Source: Oscillospiraceae bacterium (GTDB taxonomy: Bacteria > Bacillota > Clostridia > Oscillospirales > Ruminococcaceae). Taken from it: a DNA stretch of 64,000 bases. Position 1 is the stretch's first letter. Every line of letters begins with the position of its first letter. Positions 1-8,183 of the stretch are shown in pieces. Position numbers and translations under genes: made by a program. The DNA is taken from positions 40,443 to 104,442 of the forward strand of contig JAFRJM010000016.1 in NCBI GenBank assembly GCA_017432285.1. The letters run 5' to 3'. The notes below the pieces were generated by a model. The model had not been told where the DNA came from and made no database searches. It saw only the letters and a program-made list of their open reading frames with translations.

Positions 1-57
1 ATGTGTTTTACAGCAAATATGTCTGTCGTTCACAATTTATTCAAAAACGATTGATTT

Positions 58-86
58 TTGACCTTAACAATGGTATATTGTATCAT
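58..86 (+). promoter_or_regulatory. Probable promoter for the 5-oxoproline operon
   Basis: TTGACC at 58-63 and TATCAT at 81-86 are separated by 17 bases, a sigma-A-like arrangement. A small GCGC inverted repeat follows before the first gene. It would drive the small membrane protein and probably the transporter and peptidase genes downstream, since no terminator lies between them. It is a sequence match only. Confidence 0.4.
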
Positions 87-123
87 ATCTTTTTAGCGCA
101 TTAAAGCGCAGAAAGGGTATTTG

Positions 124-540
124 ATGGCACAAAAGAAGCAGGTGCTTCCTGTTTACGACTTTGATAAGCCTATCAGGATCACCAGATTCCGTTCAGGTGG
201 GCTGGATATACTGTTTTATTCCGCACTGCTTGGGATCATAACTACAGTGATGATGTTCATCCTGTTCTGGAGAGAAGGACACTTCGTCTTTGAGTTTACT
301 CTCGGAAGGACACTTATCTGCCTTCCTTTGGCTATGATAGCATTGATCCTTATCCAGATGCTCCGGGAGATACGCACGTTCACAACAGCATTGCTCAAGA
401 AAAGCACATGGTCCATTGAAGAGCTGATGGAACTTACAGGAAAAGATCGGAAAGAAACAGAGAGGATAATATCAAGAGTCCTTGAAGTGAGCTTCGTCGT
501 CGAGATGTCCTGCATCAAGAATGCGGACGAATTAGGTTAA
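124..540 (+). CDS. Small two-helix membrane protein with winged-helix-like C-terminus
   Basis: I do not recognise this 138-residue protein. Two hydrophobic segments lie at about residues 27-49 and 61-81. A charged cytoplasmic tail follows, whose final 40 residues (STWSIEELMELTGKDRKETE...) look like a helix-turn-helix. ATG at 124 is preferred over the TTG directly before it because the AAAGGG ribosome site is about 8 bases upstream. It sits 47 bases before the 5-oxoproline transporter genes with no terminator between, so it is probably cotranscribed and may be a regulator or accessory of that operon. That role is inferred from position only. Confidence 0.6.
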   Translation: MAQKKQVLPVYDFDKPIRITRFRSGGLDILFYSALLGIITTVMMFILFWREGHFVFEFTLGRTLICLPLAMIALILIQMLREIRTFTTALLKKSTWSIEELMELTGKDRKETERIISRVLEVSFVVEMSCIKNADELG

Positions 541-587
541 TCAACGCAATTGTGCGCGGATTATATATTTTAAAAAGGAGTGAGAGA

Positions 588-1271
588 ATGGAAATCATTA
601 AACTCATCGGTGTTGTGATCGTTGTTGTTGGCTTCGCGCTTAAATTCGACACAATCGCAACCGTTGTCGTTGCCGGTATTGCCACTGGTCTGGTAGCCGG
701 AATGACTCCCATGGAGATTCTCACTACTCTGGGAACCTCCTTTGTCAGCCAGAGAACAGCGACATTGTTCGTCCTTACTCTGCCTGCAATTGGTATCTGC
801 GAGCGCTATGGCTTGAAAGAGAAAGCCATCGACTTCATTCGCAGTATCAAGAATGCAACGACTGGCCGTGTCATTATCATTTATGAATTGATCCGTACCT
901 TTGCTGCTGCATTCTCCGTCCGTCTTGGCGGCCACCCGCAGTTCGTCCGTCCTGTTGTCGTTCCGATGGCAGAAGGTGCTGCAGCTGCTAAATACGGTGA
1001 AATCACTGACGACGTTTCCGATATGATTCGCGGTGCATCTGCTGGTTCAGAAAACTATGGTAACTTCTTTGCACAGAACTGCTTCATGGGTGCCTCCGGA
1101 ACATTGCTGATCGTTTCTACATTGGTAGAGCAGGGATATGATGTCACTGCAGCCCAGATCGCAGCATGGTCCTGGCCGATCGCAATCATCTCTATCGTAG
1201 TCGGCGCAGTCCGCGCTTTCCTGCTTGACAAGAAGCTTGAGAAGCTCGCCGGAGAAAGGAGTGCAAAATGA
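588..1271 (+). CDS. 5-oxoproline transporter, DUF969 family subunit
   Basis: This is a polytopic membrane protein of 227 residues and the DUF969 half of a two-subunit transporter annotated for 5-oxoproline (pyroglutamate). It is recognised by family sequence (for example LGGHPQFVRP and the GSENYGNFFAQNCFMGASGTLL region), by its hydrophobic profile, and by its partner. The start at 588 has a clear AAGGAG site 8 bases upstream; an earlier in-frame start at 552 lacks one. Its stop overlaps the ATG of the DUF979 subunit by four bases, indicating translational coupling. With the downstream pyroglutamyl peptidase it forms a module for importing or recycling pyroglutamate and pyroglutamyl peptides. 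Confidence 0.85.
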   Translation: MEIIKLIGVVIVVVGFALKFDTIATVVVAGIATGLVAGMTPMEILTTLGTSFVSQRTATLFVLTLPAIGICERYGLKEKAIDFIRSIKNATTGRVIIIYELIRTFAAAFSVRLGGHPQFVRPVVVPMAEGAAAAKYGEITDDVSDMIRGASAGSENYGNFFAQNCFMGASGTLLIVSTLVEQGYDVTAAQIAAWSWPIAIISIVVGAVRAFLLDKKLEKLAGERSAK

Positions 1272-2209
1272 ACGCTGGACAAATTTTAGCTGAAGTTTTT
1301 TACACCCTTATCGGTATCGTCTTCATCCTTGTCGGCCTTAAGGCTCTTAAGGATCCCGGTGCTCAGAAGAAGGGCACAACTGCTGCTTTCTGGTTCCTGT
1401 TGGCTTTCACATTCATTTGTGGCAACTGGATCCCCAAGTGGCTCGTAGGCCTTGCAATCGTTGCTATGGCTGTTTTGACCGGAATTAAAGGCGTCGTACA
1501 GAGCGCAAGCGATGTACCGGATCCAAAAGTAGTCCGTGAGCGCGCCGACAAATTCGGTTACAAGATCTTCATCCCCGCTTTGAGCCTTGCTCTTTCCGCT
1601 GTTGTTCTTTCAACACTCGGATCCAAAGTACCGGCTCTCAGCTGGATCACAGCAAACAACTCCATCTGCCTTGCAGGTCTTATCGCACTTTGCGTAGTAC
1701 TTGCAATGACAAAAGCAGATCCCAAGTATGCAGTTGTTGACGGAACACGCCTTATGGACAACGTTGGTCCTACAGGTATCCTCCCGCAGCTCCTGTCTGC
1801 TCTTGGTTCTCTGTTCACCGCAGCTGGTGTTGGCACTGTTATTGCAAACGGCGTTGCTGCTGTTGTTCCTGAAGGAAACAAATTCATTGCCTGCTTGGTA
1901 TACTGTGTCGCAATGGCACTGTTCACCATCATCATGGGCAACGGCTTCGCAGCATTCTCCGTTATCACAGTTGGTATCGGTATTCCGTTCCTTATCATGC
2001 AGGGTGCAAACCCCATCGTTGTCGGTGCTCTTGGCTTGACAGCAGGATATTGCGGAACACTTTGCACACCAATGGCTGCAAACTTCAACATCATGCCTGC
2101 AGCTTTGCTGGAAGTTAAGAATAAATATGCGATCATCAAGAGCCAGGTGCCGGTTGCACTTTGCATGCTTGCGATCCATGTAGTTCTGATGTACCTGTTT
2201 GCATTCTAA
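1268..2209 (+). CDS. 5-oxoproline transporter, DUF979 family subunit
   Basis: This 313-residue integral membrane protein has about eight to ten hydrophobic segments and is the DUF979 partner of the preceding DUF969 protein. The family is recognised from the ordered pair and from glycine-rich membrane loops such as LMDNVGPTGILPQLLSALG and GNGFAAFSVIT. It overlaps the upstream gene by four bases (ATGA) and is followed after about 70 bases by pyroglutamyl peptidase. The substrate assignment to 5-oxoproline comes from the family annotation plus the peptidase neighbour, not from residues I can see. Confidence 0.85.
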   Translation: MNAGQILAEVFYTLIGIVFILVGLKALKDPGAQKKGTTAAFWFLLAFTFICGNWIPKWLVGLAIVAMAVLTGIKGVVQSASDVPDPKVVRERADKFGYKIFIPALSLALSAVVLSTLGSKVPALSWITANNSICLAGLIALCVVLAMTKADPKYAVVDGTRLMDNVGPTGILPQLLSALGSLFTAAGVGTVIANGVAAVVPEGNKFIACLVYCVAMALFTIIMGNGFAAFSVITVGIGIPFLIMQGANPIVVGALGLTAGYCGTLCTPMAANFNIMPAALLEVKNKYAIIKSQVPVALCMLAIHVVLMYLFAF

Positions 2210-2280
2210 TCTATTGACATTAGATACCGCGCGCGGAGTTACATCCGATGCGCGGTATTTGTCAAAAAAGGAGAAACCTT

Positions 2281-2922
2281 ATGAAAGTATTATTGACTGC
2301 TTTTGATCCATTCGGCGGCGAACCTGTCAACCCTGCACAGGAAGCTGTGGAAGCTGTTGCTGATTGCGTTGCTGGAGCAGAAGTTGTGAAATGCATCGTC
2401 CCGACTGTTTTCGGAAGATCCGTTGAAACTGTTTACGAAGCGATGAAACGTGAAAAACCGGATGTCACGTTCTGCATTGGCCAGGCAGGCGGCAGGATCG
2501 GCCTTACTCCGGAGCGCGTAGCTATCAACCTCAACGATGCGAGGATTCCGGATAATGACGGCCAACAGCCGCTGGACGAGGTTATTTTTGAAGATGGTAA
2601 AAACGCATACTTCACTTCTCTTCCGGTAAAGGCTATGGTTGAGAAGATCAAGGAGGCAGGAATTCCTGCAAGTGTTTCCTATACAGCAGGTACCTTTGTG
2701 TGCAACCATCTTATGTATGGTGTCCTGTACCATATCTCCAAAGAGTTCCCCGGAATGCGCGGCGGATTCATGCATGTTCCGTATCTGCATGAGCAGGTCC
2801 TTAAGAAACCCAACACCCCATCTCTTTCCAAGGATGACATCGTGAAGGGTATCGAGGCCGCGATCACAGCGATCGTAGAGAACACGAAGGATGCTGCAGT
2901 TCAGGGCGAAAATCTTGACTGA
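2281..2922 (+). CDS. pcp: Pyroglutamyl-peptidase I
   Basis: A cysteine peptidase of family C15 that removes N-terminal pyroglutamate from peptides in the cytoplasm. The length of 213 residues is normal. The catalytic triad is visible as Glu79 (in [17 protein letters not shown]), Cys141 ([11 protein letters not shown]) and His165 ([10 protein letters not shown]), and the N-terminus [19 protein letters not shown] is typical. ATG 2281 follows a perfect AAGGAGAAACCTT spacing; the longer frame from 2248 has no ribosome site. The gene ends the transporter operon at a strong terminator, so imported or released 5-oxoproline and its peptides can be processed together. Confidence 0.95.
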   Translation: MKVLLTAFDPFGGEPVNPAQEAVEAVADCVAGAEVVKCIVPTVFGRSVETVYEAMKREKPDVTFCIGQAGGRIGLTPERVAINLNDARIPDNDGQQPLDEVIFEDGKNAYFTSLPVKAMVEKIKEAGIPASVSYTAGTFVCNHLMYGVLYHISKEFPGMRGGFMHVPYLHEQVLKKPNTPSLSKDDIVKGIEAAITAIVENTKDAAVQGENLD

Positions 2923-2942
2923 TATTTAAATTGTTAATAAAG

Positions 2943-2974
2943 AAGATGCTCAAGGATCAGATCCCTGAGCATCT
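2943..2974. terminator. Bidirectional intrinsic terminator between pcp and the DUF1015 gene
   Basis: A stem of about 15 base pairs (AAGATGCTCAAGGAT pairing with ATCCCTGAGCATCTT, with one wobble) is followed by a run of T on the plus strand, with A-rich sequence on the other side. It separates the convergent pcp and DUF1015 genes. Confidence 0.85.
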
Positions 2975-2983
2975 TTTTTTCTT

Positions 2984-4225
2984 TTAGATCTCGTGTATAA
3001 ACAAGCCGCTTCGAAGTTTTGGTTCAAACCAGGTAGATTTTGGAGGCATCACTTCACCTGAATCCGCTATATCCATGAGGTCATCGATACATGTAGGATA
3101 CATGGCAAATGCGATGGCGCCGTCGTAGCGATCCGCAGTCTCTTTAAGTGCAGAGATCCCTTTTATCCCGCCGACGAACTCGATACGTCTGTCTGTCCGA
3201 GGATCTTTTATCCCAAGGATAGGGGACAGGACCAGTTCCTGCAACATCGATACATCCAGCCTGTCTACCGTAGACTTCCTTTCATTCAGTACTTCTTCCT
3301 TAATAGTAATGCAGTACCATTTTGAACTCATATACATATGCGCTGAGCCCCTGGTTTGAGGTTCACACATTTCCCGAAGCGGAGTTACATCATAGTTTGC
3401 TTTCAGCTGATTCAGCAGATCCTCGTCAGAGAGATCGTTATGATCCAGAACGACCCTGTTGCAGGAAAGGATCTCCAGTTCGTCGCTGGGGAAAAGAACA
3501 GAAAGGAACCAGTTGAACTCTTCTTCACCTGTATATCCGGGGTTCTGTTTCCTCATCTCGACTGCTGTCCTTACGGCAGCAGCGCTTCTGTGATGCCCGT
3601 CTGCGATATAAGTGTATGGGACCTGCTCAAATAGTTCTGTTATCTGCCTGCATAACAGAGGATCAGAAACTTTCCACACAGTGTGACAGATCCCATAATC
3701 TGCAGTGAAATCAAAGAGCGGTGCATCTTCCTGTATCGCTGCAAAAAGCTTTTTCAATTCAGCAATCGGGCGGTATGTCAAAAAAATCGGACCGGTCTGT
3801 GCATGACAGGCATTTATGTGACGTACCCGGTCATCTTCCTTCTCAGTAACTGTATGCTCGTGCTGTTTGCATATCCCGTTGAGATAATCATCCACTGAAG
3901 AAAGCGCTACTAAACCGGTCTGAGAATGGCCGTTTCTGATAAGCCGGTAAAGATAGAACGCCCTGTCATTATCCTTTTCCAGTATTCCGCTGTTTTTCCA
4001 TTCGCTAAGGAGACTCGCAGCTTTGCTGTAGACCTCATCGGAATAAGGATTCGTTCCAACAGGGAACATGGTCTCGGGCCTGACTATCTTTATAAAACTT
4101 AGCGGATTCGCTGCTGTGATCTCTCTTGCTTCTTCTTCGGTGATGACATCATTGGGAAGCGAAGAAACTACAGCTGCGTTGCCTGGGGAGGGCGCGAGAG
4201 CATAGAAGGGGCGAATTTGAGCCAT
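2984..4225 (-). CDS. DUF1015 family protein of the serine operon
   Basis: A 413-residue cytoplasmic protein of the DUF1015 family, whose members often sit beside serA and serC. The family hallmark DGHHR is at residues 209-213, within YIADGHHRSAAAVR; the same motif occurs in ParB/sulfiredoxin-type nucleotide-binding folds. The C-terminus carries FVGGIKG and PKSTWFEPKLRSGLFIHEI, also typical. The gene starts immediately after the serA stop (TAA directly followed by ATG), with its AGGAGG site inside the end of serA, so it is the third gene of serC-serA-DUF1015. The biochemical role is not established. Position suggests a function in serine metabolism, perhaps as a kinase or regulator, but the sequence does not prove this. 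Confidence 0.85.
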   Translation of the reverse strand: MAQIRPFYALAPSPGNAAVVSSLPNDVITEEEAREITAANPLSFIKIVRPETMFPVGTNPYSDEVYSKAASLLSEWKNSGILEKDNDRAFYLYRLIRNGHSQTGLVALSSVDDYLNGICKQHEHTVTEKEDDRVRHINACHAQTGPIFLTYRPIAELKKLFAAIQEDAPLFDFTADYGICHTVWKVSDPLLCRQITELFEQVPYTYIADGHHRSAAAVRTAVEMRKQNPGYTGEEEFNWFLSVLFPSDELEILSCNRVVLDHNDLSDEDLLNQLKANYDVTPLREMCEPQTRGSAHMYMSSKWYCITIKEEVLNERKSTVDRLDVSMLQELVLSPILGIKDPRTDRRIEFVGGIKGISALKETADRYDGAIAFAMYPTCIDDLMDIADSGEVMPPKSTWFEPKLRSGLFIHEI

Positions 4226-5422
4226 TTAAAAGACCTCCTGGATTCTTTCTTTACCTTTAAGTACACGAACGCGCAGTACGCCGTTTATAGACTTGAGCTC
4301 CTTTACAGTATTTTCAGGAAGAGGATAAGACAAATCTATGATTGTATACGCATATTCACCTTTTGCTTTGTTTTGCAATGTTTCAATATTGTGGTTTAGA
4401 TCACCGAAAAATGTTGTGAACTGACGAAGCATATTCGGTATATTTCGGTGAAGAATGGCAACACGGGAAACTGTCTGGCATACTCCTGCATTTAAGTCAG
4501 GATAATTAACTGAATTGGTGATATTACCATTGTCAATATATTCCTGGAGCTGTCTTACCGCCATTACTGCACAGTTGTCCTCAGATTCTTCTGTGGATGC
4601 ACCTAGGTGAGGAAGGACAATGGTGTTGGGAAGATTTGCGACTACAGGAGTGGCAAAATCTGTCACATATCTTGACACTTTTCCGGAGATTATTGCATCA
4701 GAAAGGGCATCCTCATCTACAAGTGTGTCTCGTGCAAAATTCAGTACACGCACTCCATCCTTCATATGTGTGAAAGCAGTTTTATCGAGCATTCCTACAG
4801 TAGAAGAGGTGGCAGGCACATGTATCGTCACATAATCGCTGTTCTCGAACAATTCGGTCAATGAATCAGCAGGTTTTACATGACCAGAAAGTTTCCAGGC
4901 TGAGGAGACAGAAAGGAATGGGTCATAGCCGATGACTTTCATGCCAAGATCTAATGCCGAATTAGCTACAAGGACACCAATCGCCCCAAGGCCGATCACA
5001 CCAAGAGTTTTCCCCAGGATCTCATTTCCGGCAAATGCTTTTTTTGCTTTTTCAGCATCTTTAGAAATGTTGGGATCCTCTTTATTTTCTCTGATCCATT
5101 GAACGCCGCCAAGGATATCGCGTGAAGCCAGCATCAAGCCGGCAATGACCAATTCTTTAACACCGTTTGCATTGGCACCAGGCGTATTGAATACGACGAT
5201 TCCTTCTTCTGAACAACGATTAAGAGGAATATTATCTACTCCAGCCCCTGCACGTGCGATAGCACGGATATTTCCGGGAAAGTCCGTTTGTTTCAGATCT
5301 GCAGATCTTACAAGGAGCGCATCGGCCTCATCGATGGAAGAAACCAGACTGTAGTGTGAGGGCAATTCCTGAAGACCGACTTTGCTGATAGGATTACAGC
5401 AGTAGACTGTTCGTTTATCCAT
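4226..5422 (-). CDS. serA: D-3-phosphoglycerate dehydrogenase-like protein with ACT domain
   Basis: Expected to oxidise 3-phosphoglycerate to phosphohydroxypyruvate with NAD, the first step of serine synthesis. Residues 1-90 and 280-320 form the catalytic domain, about 90-280 the NAD domain (GLGAIG 144-149), and about 320-395 a C-terminal ACT-type regulatory domain. Of the 2-hydroxyacid dehydrogenase triad, Arg231 (NFARDTLVDEDAL) and His272 (VLPHLGAS) are present. The glutamate normally found in the DVFxxEP segment is absent: here the segment reads YVTDFATPVVANLP. Related clostridial enzymes have a similar YVTDFP form. The start overlaps the serC stop by one base (TGATG), so the two are coupled. 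Confidence 0.88.
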   Translation of the reverse strand: MDKRTVYCCNPISKVGLQELPSHYSLVSSIDEADALLVRSADLKQTDFPGNIRAIARAGAGVDNIPLNRCSEEGIVVFNTPGANANGVKELVIAGLMLASRDILGGVQWIRENKEDPNISKDAEKAKKAFAGNEILGKTLGVIGLGAIGVLVANSALDLGMKVIGYDPFLSVSSAWKLSGHVKPADSLTELFENSDYVTIHVPATSSTVGMLDKTAFTHMKDGVRVLNFARDTLVDEDALSDAIISGKVSRYVTDFATPVVANLPNTIVLPHLGASTEESEDNCAVMAVRQLQEYIDNGNITNSVNYPDLNAGVCQTVSRVAILHRNIPNMLRQFTTFFGDLNHNIETLQNKAKGEYAYTIIDLSYPLPENTVKELKSINGVLRVRVLKGKERIQEVF

Positions 5423-6510
5423 CAGGTGTTCTCCTCCTCAAACTTTTTCATGAACTCAACAAGATCTGCTACTCCCTGTAAAGGCATAGCATTGTAGATG
5501 CTTGCGCGCATACCTCCTACGGTACGATGGCCTTTGAGGTTTTTAAAACCTGCTTTAGAAGACTCAGAAACAAATCTGGCGTCTAGTTCTTTGTTTCCGG
5601 TAATAAATGTCACATTCATCAAAGATCTGTCTTTTTTACTGACGGTACCATGGAACAGTTTAGATGAATCCAAATAATCATAGAGGATAGAGGCTTTTTT
5701 GATGTTTCGTTCTTTCATTGCTTCCAGTCCGCCGATGGATTTCAGCCATTTAAATACTTTTCCGCATATGTAAATACCATAACAGGGAGGAGTATTATAC
5801 ATCGATCCGCTGTCAGCATGAGTTTTGAACCGTAACATAGTAGGAGTGCCTGGTAGCACATCCTCTGTGATCAGATCTTCCCTTATGATGGATATTACTA
5901 CTCCTGCAGGACCTATATTTTTCTGAACGCCACCGTAAACTATACCATACTTATTTACGTCCATAGGTTCAGACAAAAACATGGAAGACACATCTGCTAC
6001 AAGATCTTTTCCTTTGCAATTGGGAAGGGTTTTGATGGTAGTTCCGTAAATAGTATTGTTTTGACAGATATAAACGTAATCTGCGTTTTCAGTAATTGGA
6101 AGGTCGGACAGATCAGGGATATAAGAGTAATTCTTGTCCTTTGAACTGGCTATGACATTGACCTCGCCATATAATGAAGCTTCTTCGGCAGCTTTCTTAG
6201 CCCAATTGCCCGTAACTATGTAATCTGCAACTCTGTTTTTCATCAGATTCATAGGTATCATTGCGAACTGTTGGCTTGCCCCTCCCTGAAGGAAGAGTAC
6301 TTTATATTTTTCGGGTATGCCAAGGAGATCGCGCAGATCCCGTTCTGCTTCATCGATTATCTGCTGGAAATCAGAAGATCGATGGCTCATCTCCATTACA
6401 GACATACCGCATCCGCGGTAATTCAGCATCTCATCCGCAGCTTCCTTTAGCACTTCTTCAGGAAGAACAGCAGGACCGGCACTGAAGTTATAAACACGAT
6501 CCAAAGCCAT
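5422..6510 (-). CDS. serC: Phosphoserine aminotransferase
   Basis: A class V PLP-dependent aminotransferase converting 3-phosphohydroxypyruvate and glutamate to phosphoserine and 2-oxoglutarate. Its 362 residues match the family. The N-terminus RVYNFSAGPAVLPEEVL, the MSVMEMSHRS segment and the PLP lysine Lys197 in VYGGVQKNIGPAG are diagnostic. It is the first gene of a minus-strand operon with serA and DUF1015. No phosphoserine phosphatase gene is in the window. An extended -10 promoter lies about 50 bases upstream. Confidence 0.95.
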   Translation of the reverse strand: MALDRVYNFSAGPAVLPEEVLKEAADEMLNYRGCGMSVMEMSHRSSDFQQIIDEAERDLRDLLGIPEKYKVLFLQGGASQQFAMIPMNLMKNRVADYIVTGNWAKKAAEEASLYGEVNVIASSKDKNYSYIPDLSDLPITENADYVYICQNNTIYGTTIKTLPNCKGKDLVADVSSMFLSEPMDVNKYGIVYGGVQKNIGPAGVVISIIREDLITEDVLPGTPTMLRFKTHADSGSMYNTPPCYGIYICGKVFKWLKSIGGLEAMKERNIKKASILYDYLDSSKLFHGTVSKKDRSLMNVTFITGNKELDARFVSESSKAGFKNLKGHRTVGGMRASIYNAMPLQGVADLVEFMKKFEEENT

Positions 6511-6559
6511 TTTGCGCTTCTCCTTTCATAGTTCTCGTTATTGTTGCAGTATTGAAGGA

Positions 6560-6568
6560 ATTATATCA
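6560..6568 (-). promoter_or_regulatory. Extended -10 element of the serC promoter
   Basis: On the minus strand the sequence reads TGATATAAT, a perfect TGnTATAAT extended -10 box about 50 bases before the serC start. No good -35 box is visible, which extended -10 promoters tolerate. Confidence 0.5.
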
Positions 6569-6587
6569 CTTTAAATTGCTAAAAAGG

Positions 6588-6628
6588 AACTGAGATCCCG
6601 ATCACGGGATCTCAGTTCAAGTTTTTTT
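6588..6628 (-). terminator. Terminator of tyrS, active on both strands
   Basis: A near-perfect stem (AACTGAGATCCCG, loop ATCA, CGGGATCTCAGTT) is flanked by TTCCTTTTTAG on the minus strand and by a run of seven T on the plus strand. It ends tyrS and insulates the serC operon. Confidence 0.85.
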
Positions 6629-6652
6629 GTAGTGTTGTAGAAAAAATACTAC

Positions 6653-7867
6653 TTATTTCAGTATGGCTTTGTGGAATATTTTCTTGCCTTTCTTAATAAC
6701 AATGCCATCTTTAAGGTCATCAGCCGTAAAACATAGGTCAAATGATGTAACTTTTTCTCCATTGACAGATACACCGCCCTGTTGAATAAGACGACGTATC
6801 TCGCCTTTGCTAGCTCCAAGTCCACATGCAAGCATAAGGTCTATGATGTTAACGGTTTCATCAACAAGATCAATTTCCGTTGAAGGCATGTTTTCCGTAT
6901 CTCCAGCACCAGAGAACAGGCTGCGTGCAGATGCCTGCGCCTTATCTGCTTCTTCTTTTCCATGGACCAACTCTGTCAGTTCATGAGCCAAGATCTCTTT
7001 CTTCTCATTAATCCGGCTGTCGTCCCATTTTTCCATCTCCTCGATCTGTTCAACAGGAATAAACGTCAGCATACGAATGCATTTCATTACATCCGCGTCT
7101 CCAACGTTTCTCCAATACTGATAGAACTCATATGGGGTAGTCTTGTTGGGGTCGAGCCATACTGCGTTGCCAGCAGTCTTTCCCATCTTATGACCTTGAG
7201 AGTCTGTGAGAAGAGTGATCGTCATGGCATGAGCGTCTTTGCCGAGTTTCTTGCGAATGAGCTCGGTGCCTGCGAGCATGTTGCTCCACTGATCATCTCC
7301 GCCGAACTGCATGTTGCAGTCCTTCGTCTGGAAGAGGTAATAGAAGTCATATGCCTGCATGATCATGTAATTGAACTCAAAGAAACTAAGACCTCTCTCC
7401 ATTCTCTGTTTGTAGCAATCTGCACGGAGCATATTGTTGACCGAAAAGTGTGGGCCGACTTCACGGAGGAATTCGATATAGTTGAGATCAAGCAGCCAGT
7501 CCGCGTTATTGACCATCTGGGCTTTTCCCTCACCGAATTCGATGAAACGCTCCATTTGTTTGCGGAAACATTCCGCATTGTGATTGATGTCATCGATGGT
7601 AAGCATCTTGCGCATGTCGGTTCTTCCTGACGGGTCACCTATGAGAGTTGTTCCGCCGCCGATTAAGGCGATGGGACGGTTGCCGGCAGACTGCAGCCTT
7701 TTCATGAGCGTAAGCGCCATAAAGTGCCCTGCGGTAAGGCTGTCAGCAGTGCAGTCAAATCCAATATAGAAGGTAGCTTTTCCGTTGTTGACCATTTCTC
7801 GGATGAGCTCCTCGTTAGTGACCTGCGCGATAAGGCCGCGTGCCTTAAGTTCTTCGTAGATTTGCAT
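6653..7867 (-). CDS. tyrS: Tyrosyl-tRNA synthetase
   Basis: A class I aminoacyl-tRNA synthetase that charges tRNA-Tyr, 404 residues, the normal bacterial length. The Rossmann domain carries the HIGH-type site as LTAGHFM (residues 44-50). The tyrosine and ATP region includes QFGGDDQWSNM, the KMSKS-type loop is KMGKT (227-231), and an S4 RNA-binding domain ends the protein (about 340-404). ATG 7867 has an AGGAAAC site. Expression is controlled by the T-box leader directly upstream, whose specifier codon is UAC for tyrosine, an independent confirmation of the function. Confidence 0.97.
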   Translation of the reverse strand: MQIYEELKARGLIAQVTNEELIREMVNNGKATFYIGFDCTADSLTAGHFMALTLMKRLQSAGNRPIALIGGGTTLIGDPSGRTDMRKMLTIDDINHNAECFRKQMERFIEFGEGKAQMVNNADWLLDLNYIEFLREVGPHFSVNNMLRADCYKQRMERGLSFFEFNYMIMQAYDFYYLFQTKDCNMQFGGDDQWSNMLAGTELIRKKLGKDAHAMTITLLTDSQGHKMGKTAGNAVWLDPNKTTPYEFYQYWRNVGDADVMKCIRMLTFIPVEQIEEMEKWDDSRINEKKEILAHELTELVHGKEEADKAQASARSLFSGAGDTENMPSTEIDLVDETVNIIDLMLACGLGASKGEIRRLIQQGGVSVNGEKVTSFDLCFTADDLKDGIVIKKGKKIFHKAILK

Positions 7868-7887
7868 TTGTTTCCTCCAAATAATAA

Positions 7888-8148
7888 GTCCTCTGTCCCC
7901 AACACAGGGAACAGAGGACGATGTTTCTATCGTGGTACCACCTCTGGTTCAGACAGGACTCACATCCTGTCCCTTTGCGTGTGCAATTACACACTGGCGC
8001 TATATCGGGCGCGCCCGTCAGCCCCTACTTTGACGTTCAGGGAGCAGCTCCCGAGTGTATTCCGTTCCGATGTTCCGCATCCTTTCACCAGCCGGATGCT
8101 CTCTGAAGAAACCTGTCAGGACGTACTTGTCTCGTTCACAGCCTTATG
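7888..8148 (-). promoter_or_regulatory. Tyrosine T-box riboswitch (tyrS leader)
   Basis: On the minus strand the leader has all the parts of a T-box. Stem I carries the specifier UAC at 8057-8059 (context GGAATACACTCGG). The conserved T-box AGGTGGTACCACG lies in the antiterminator region near 7926-7940. A terminator stem (GTCCTCTG...CAGAGGAC, 7888-7919) is followed by TTATTATTT. Uncharged tRNA-Tyr would pair with the specifier and with the UGGU bulge, favouring the antiterminator and tyrS transcription. The 260-base leader fills the gap between the M18 peptidase gene and tyrS. Confidence 0.95.
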
Positions 8149-8152
8149 AAGA

Positions 8153-8181
8153 TTTATAGCATATAAGAAAGGGAAAAACAA
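8153..8181 (-). promoter_or_regulatory. Promoter of the tyrS T-box transcript
   Basis: On the minus strand TTGTTT (8176-8181) is followed after 17 bases by TATAAA (8153-8158), which is preceded by TGC to give an extended -10. Transcription would start just ahead of T-box stem I. It lies right behind the stop of the M18 peptidase gene. Confidence 0.6.
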
Positions 8182-8183
8182 GC

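Noticed and set aside
1558-2179. Long open frames on the minus strand opposite the DUF979 gene
   Set aside because: They lie antisense to a clearly coding membrane protein gene, have no ribosome site and their translations are rich in Cys/His without family likeness. They are shadows of codon bias.
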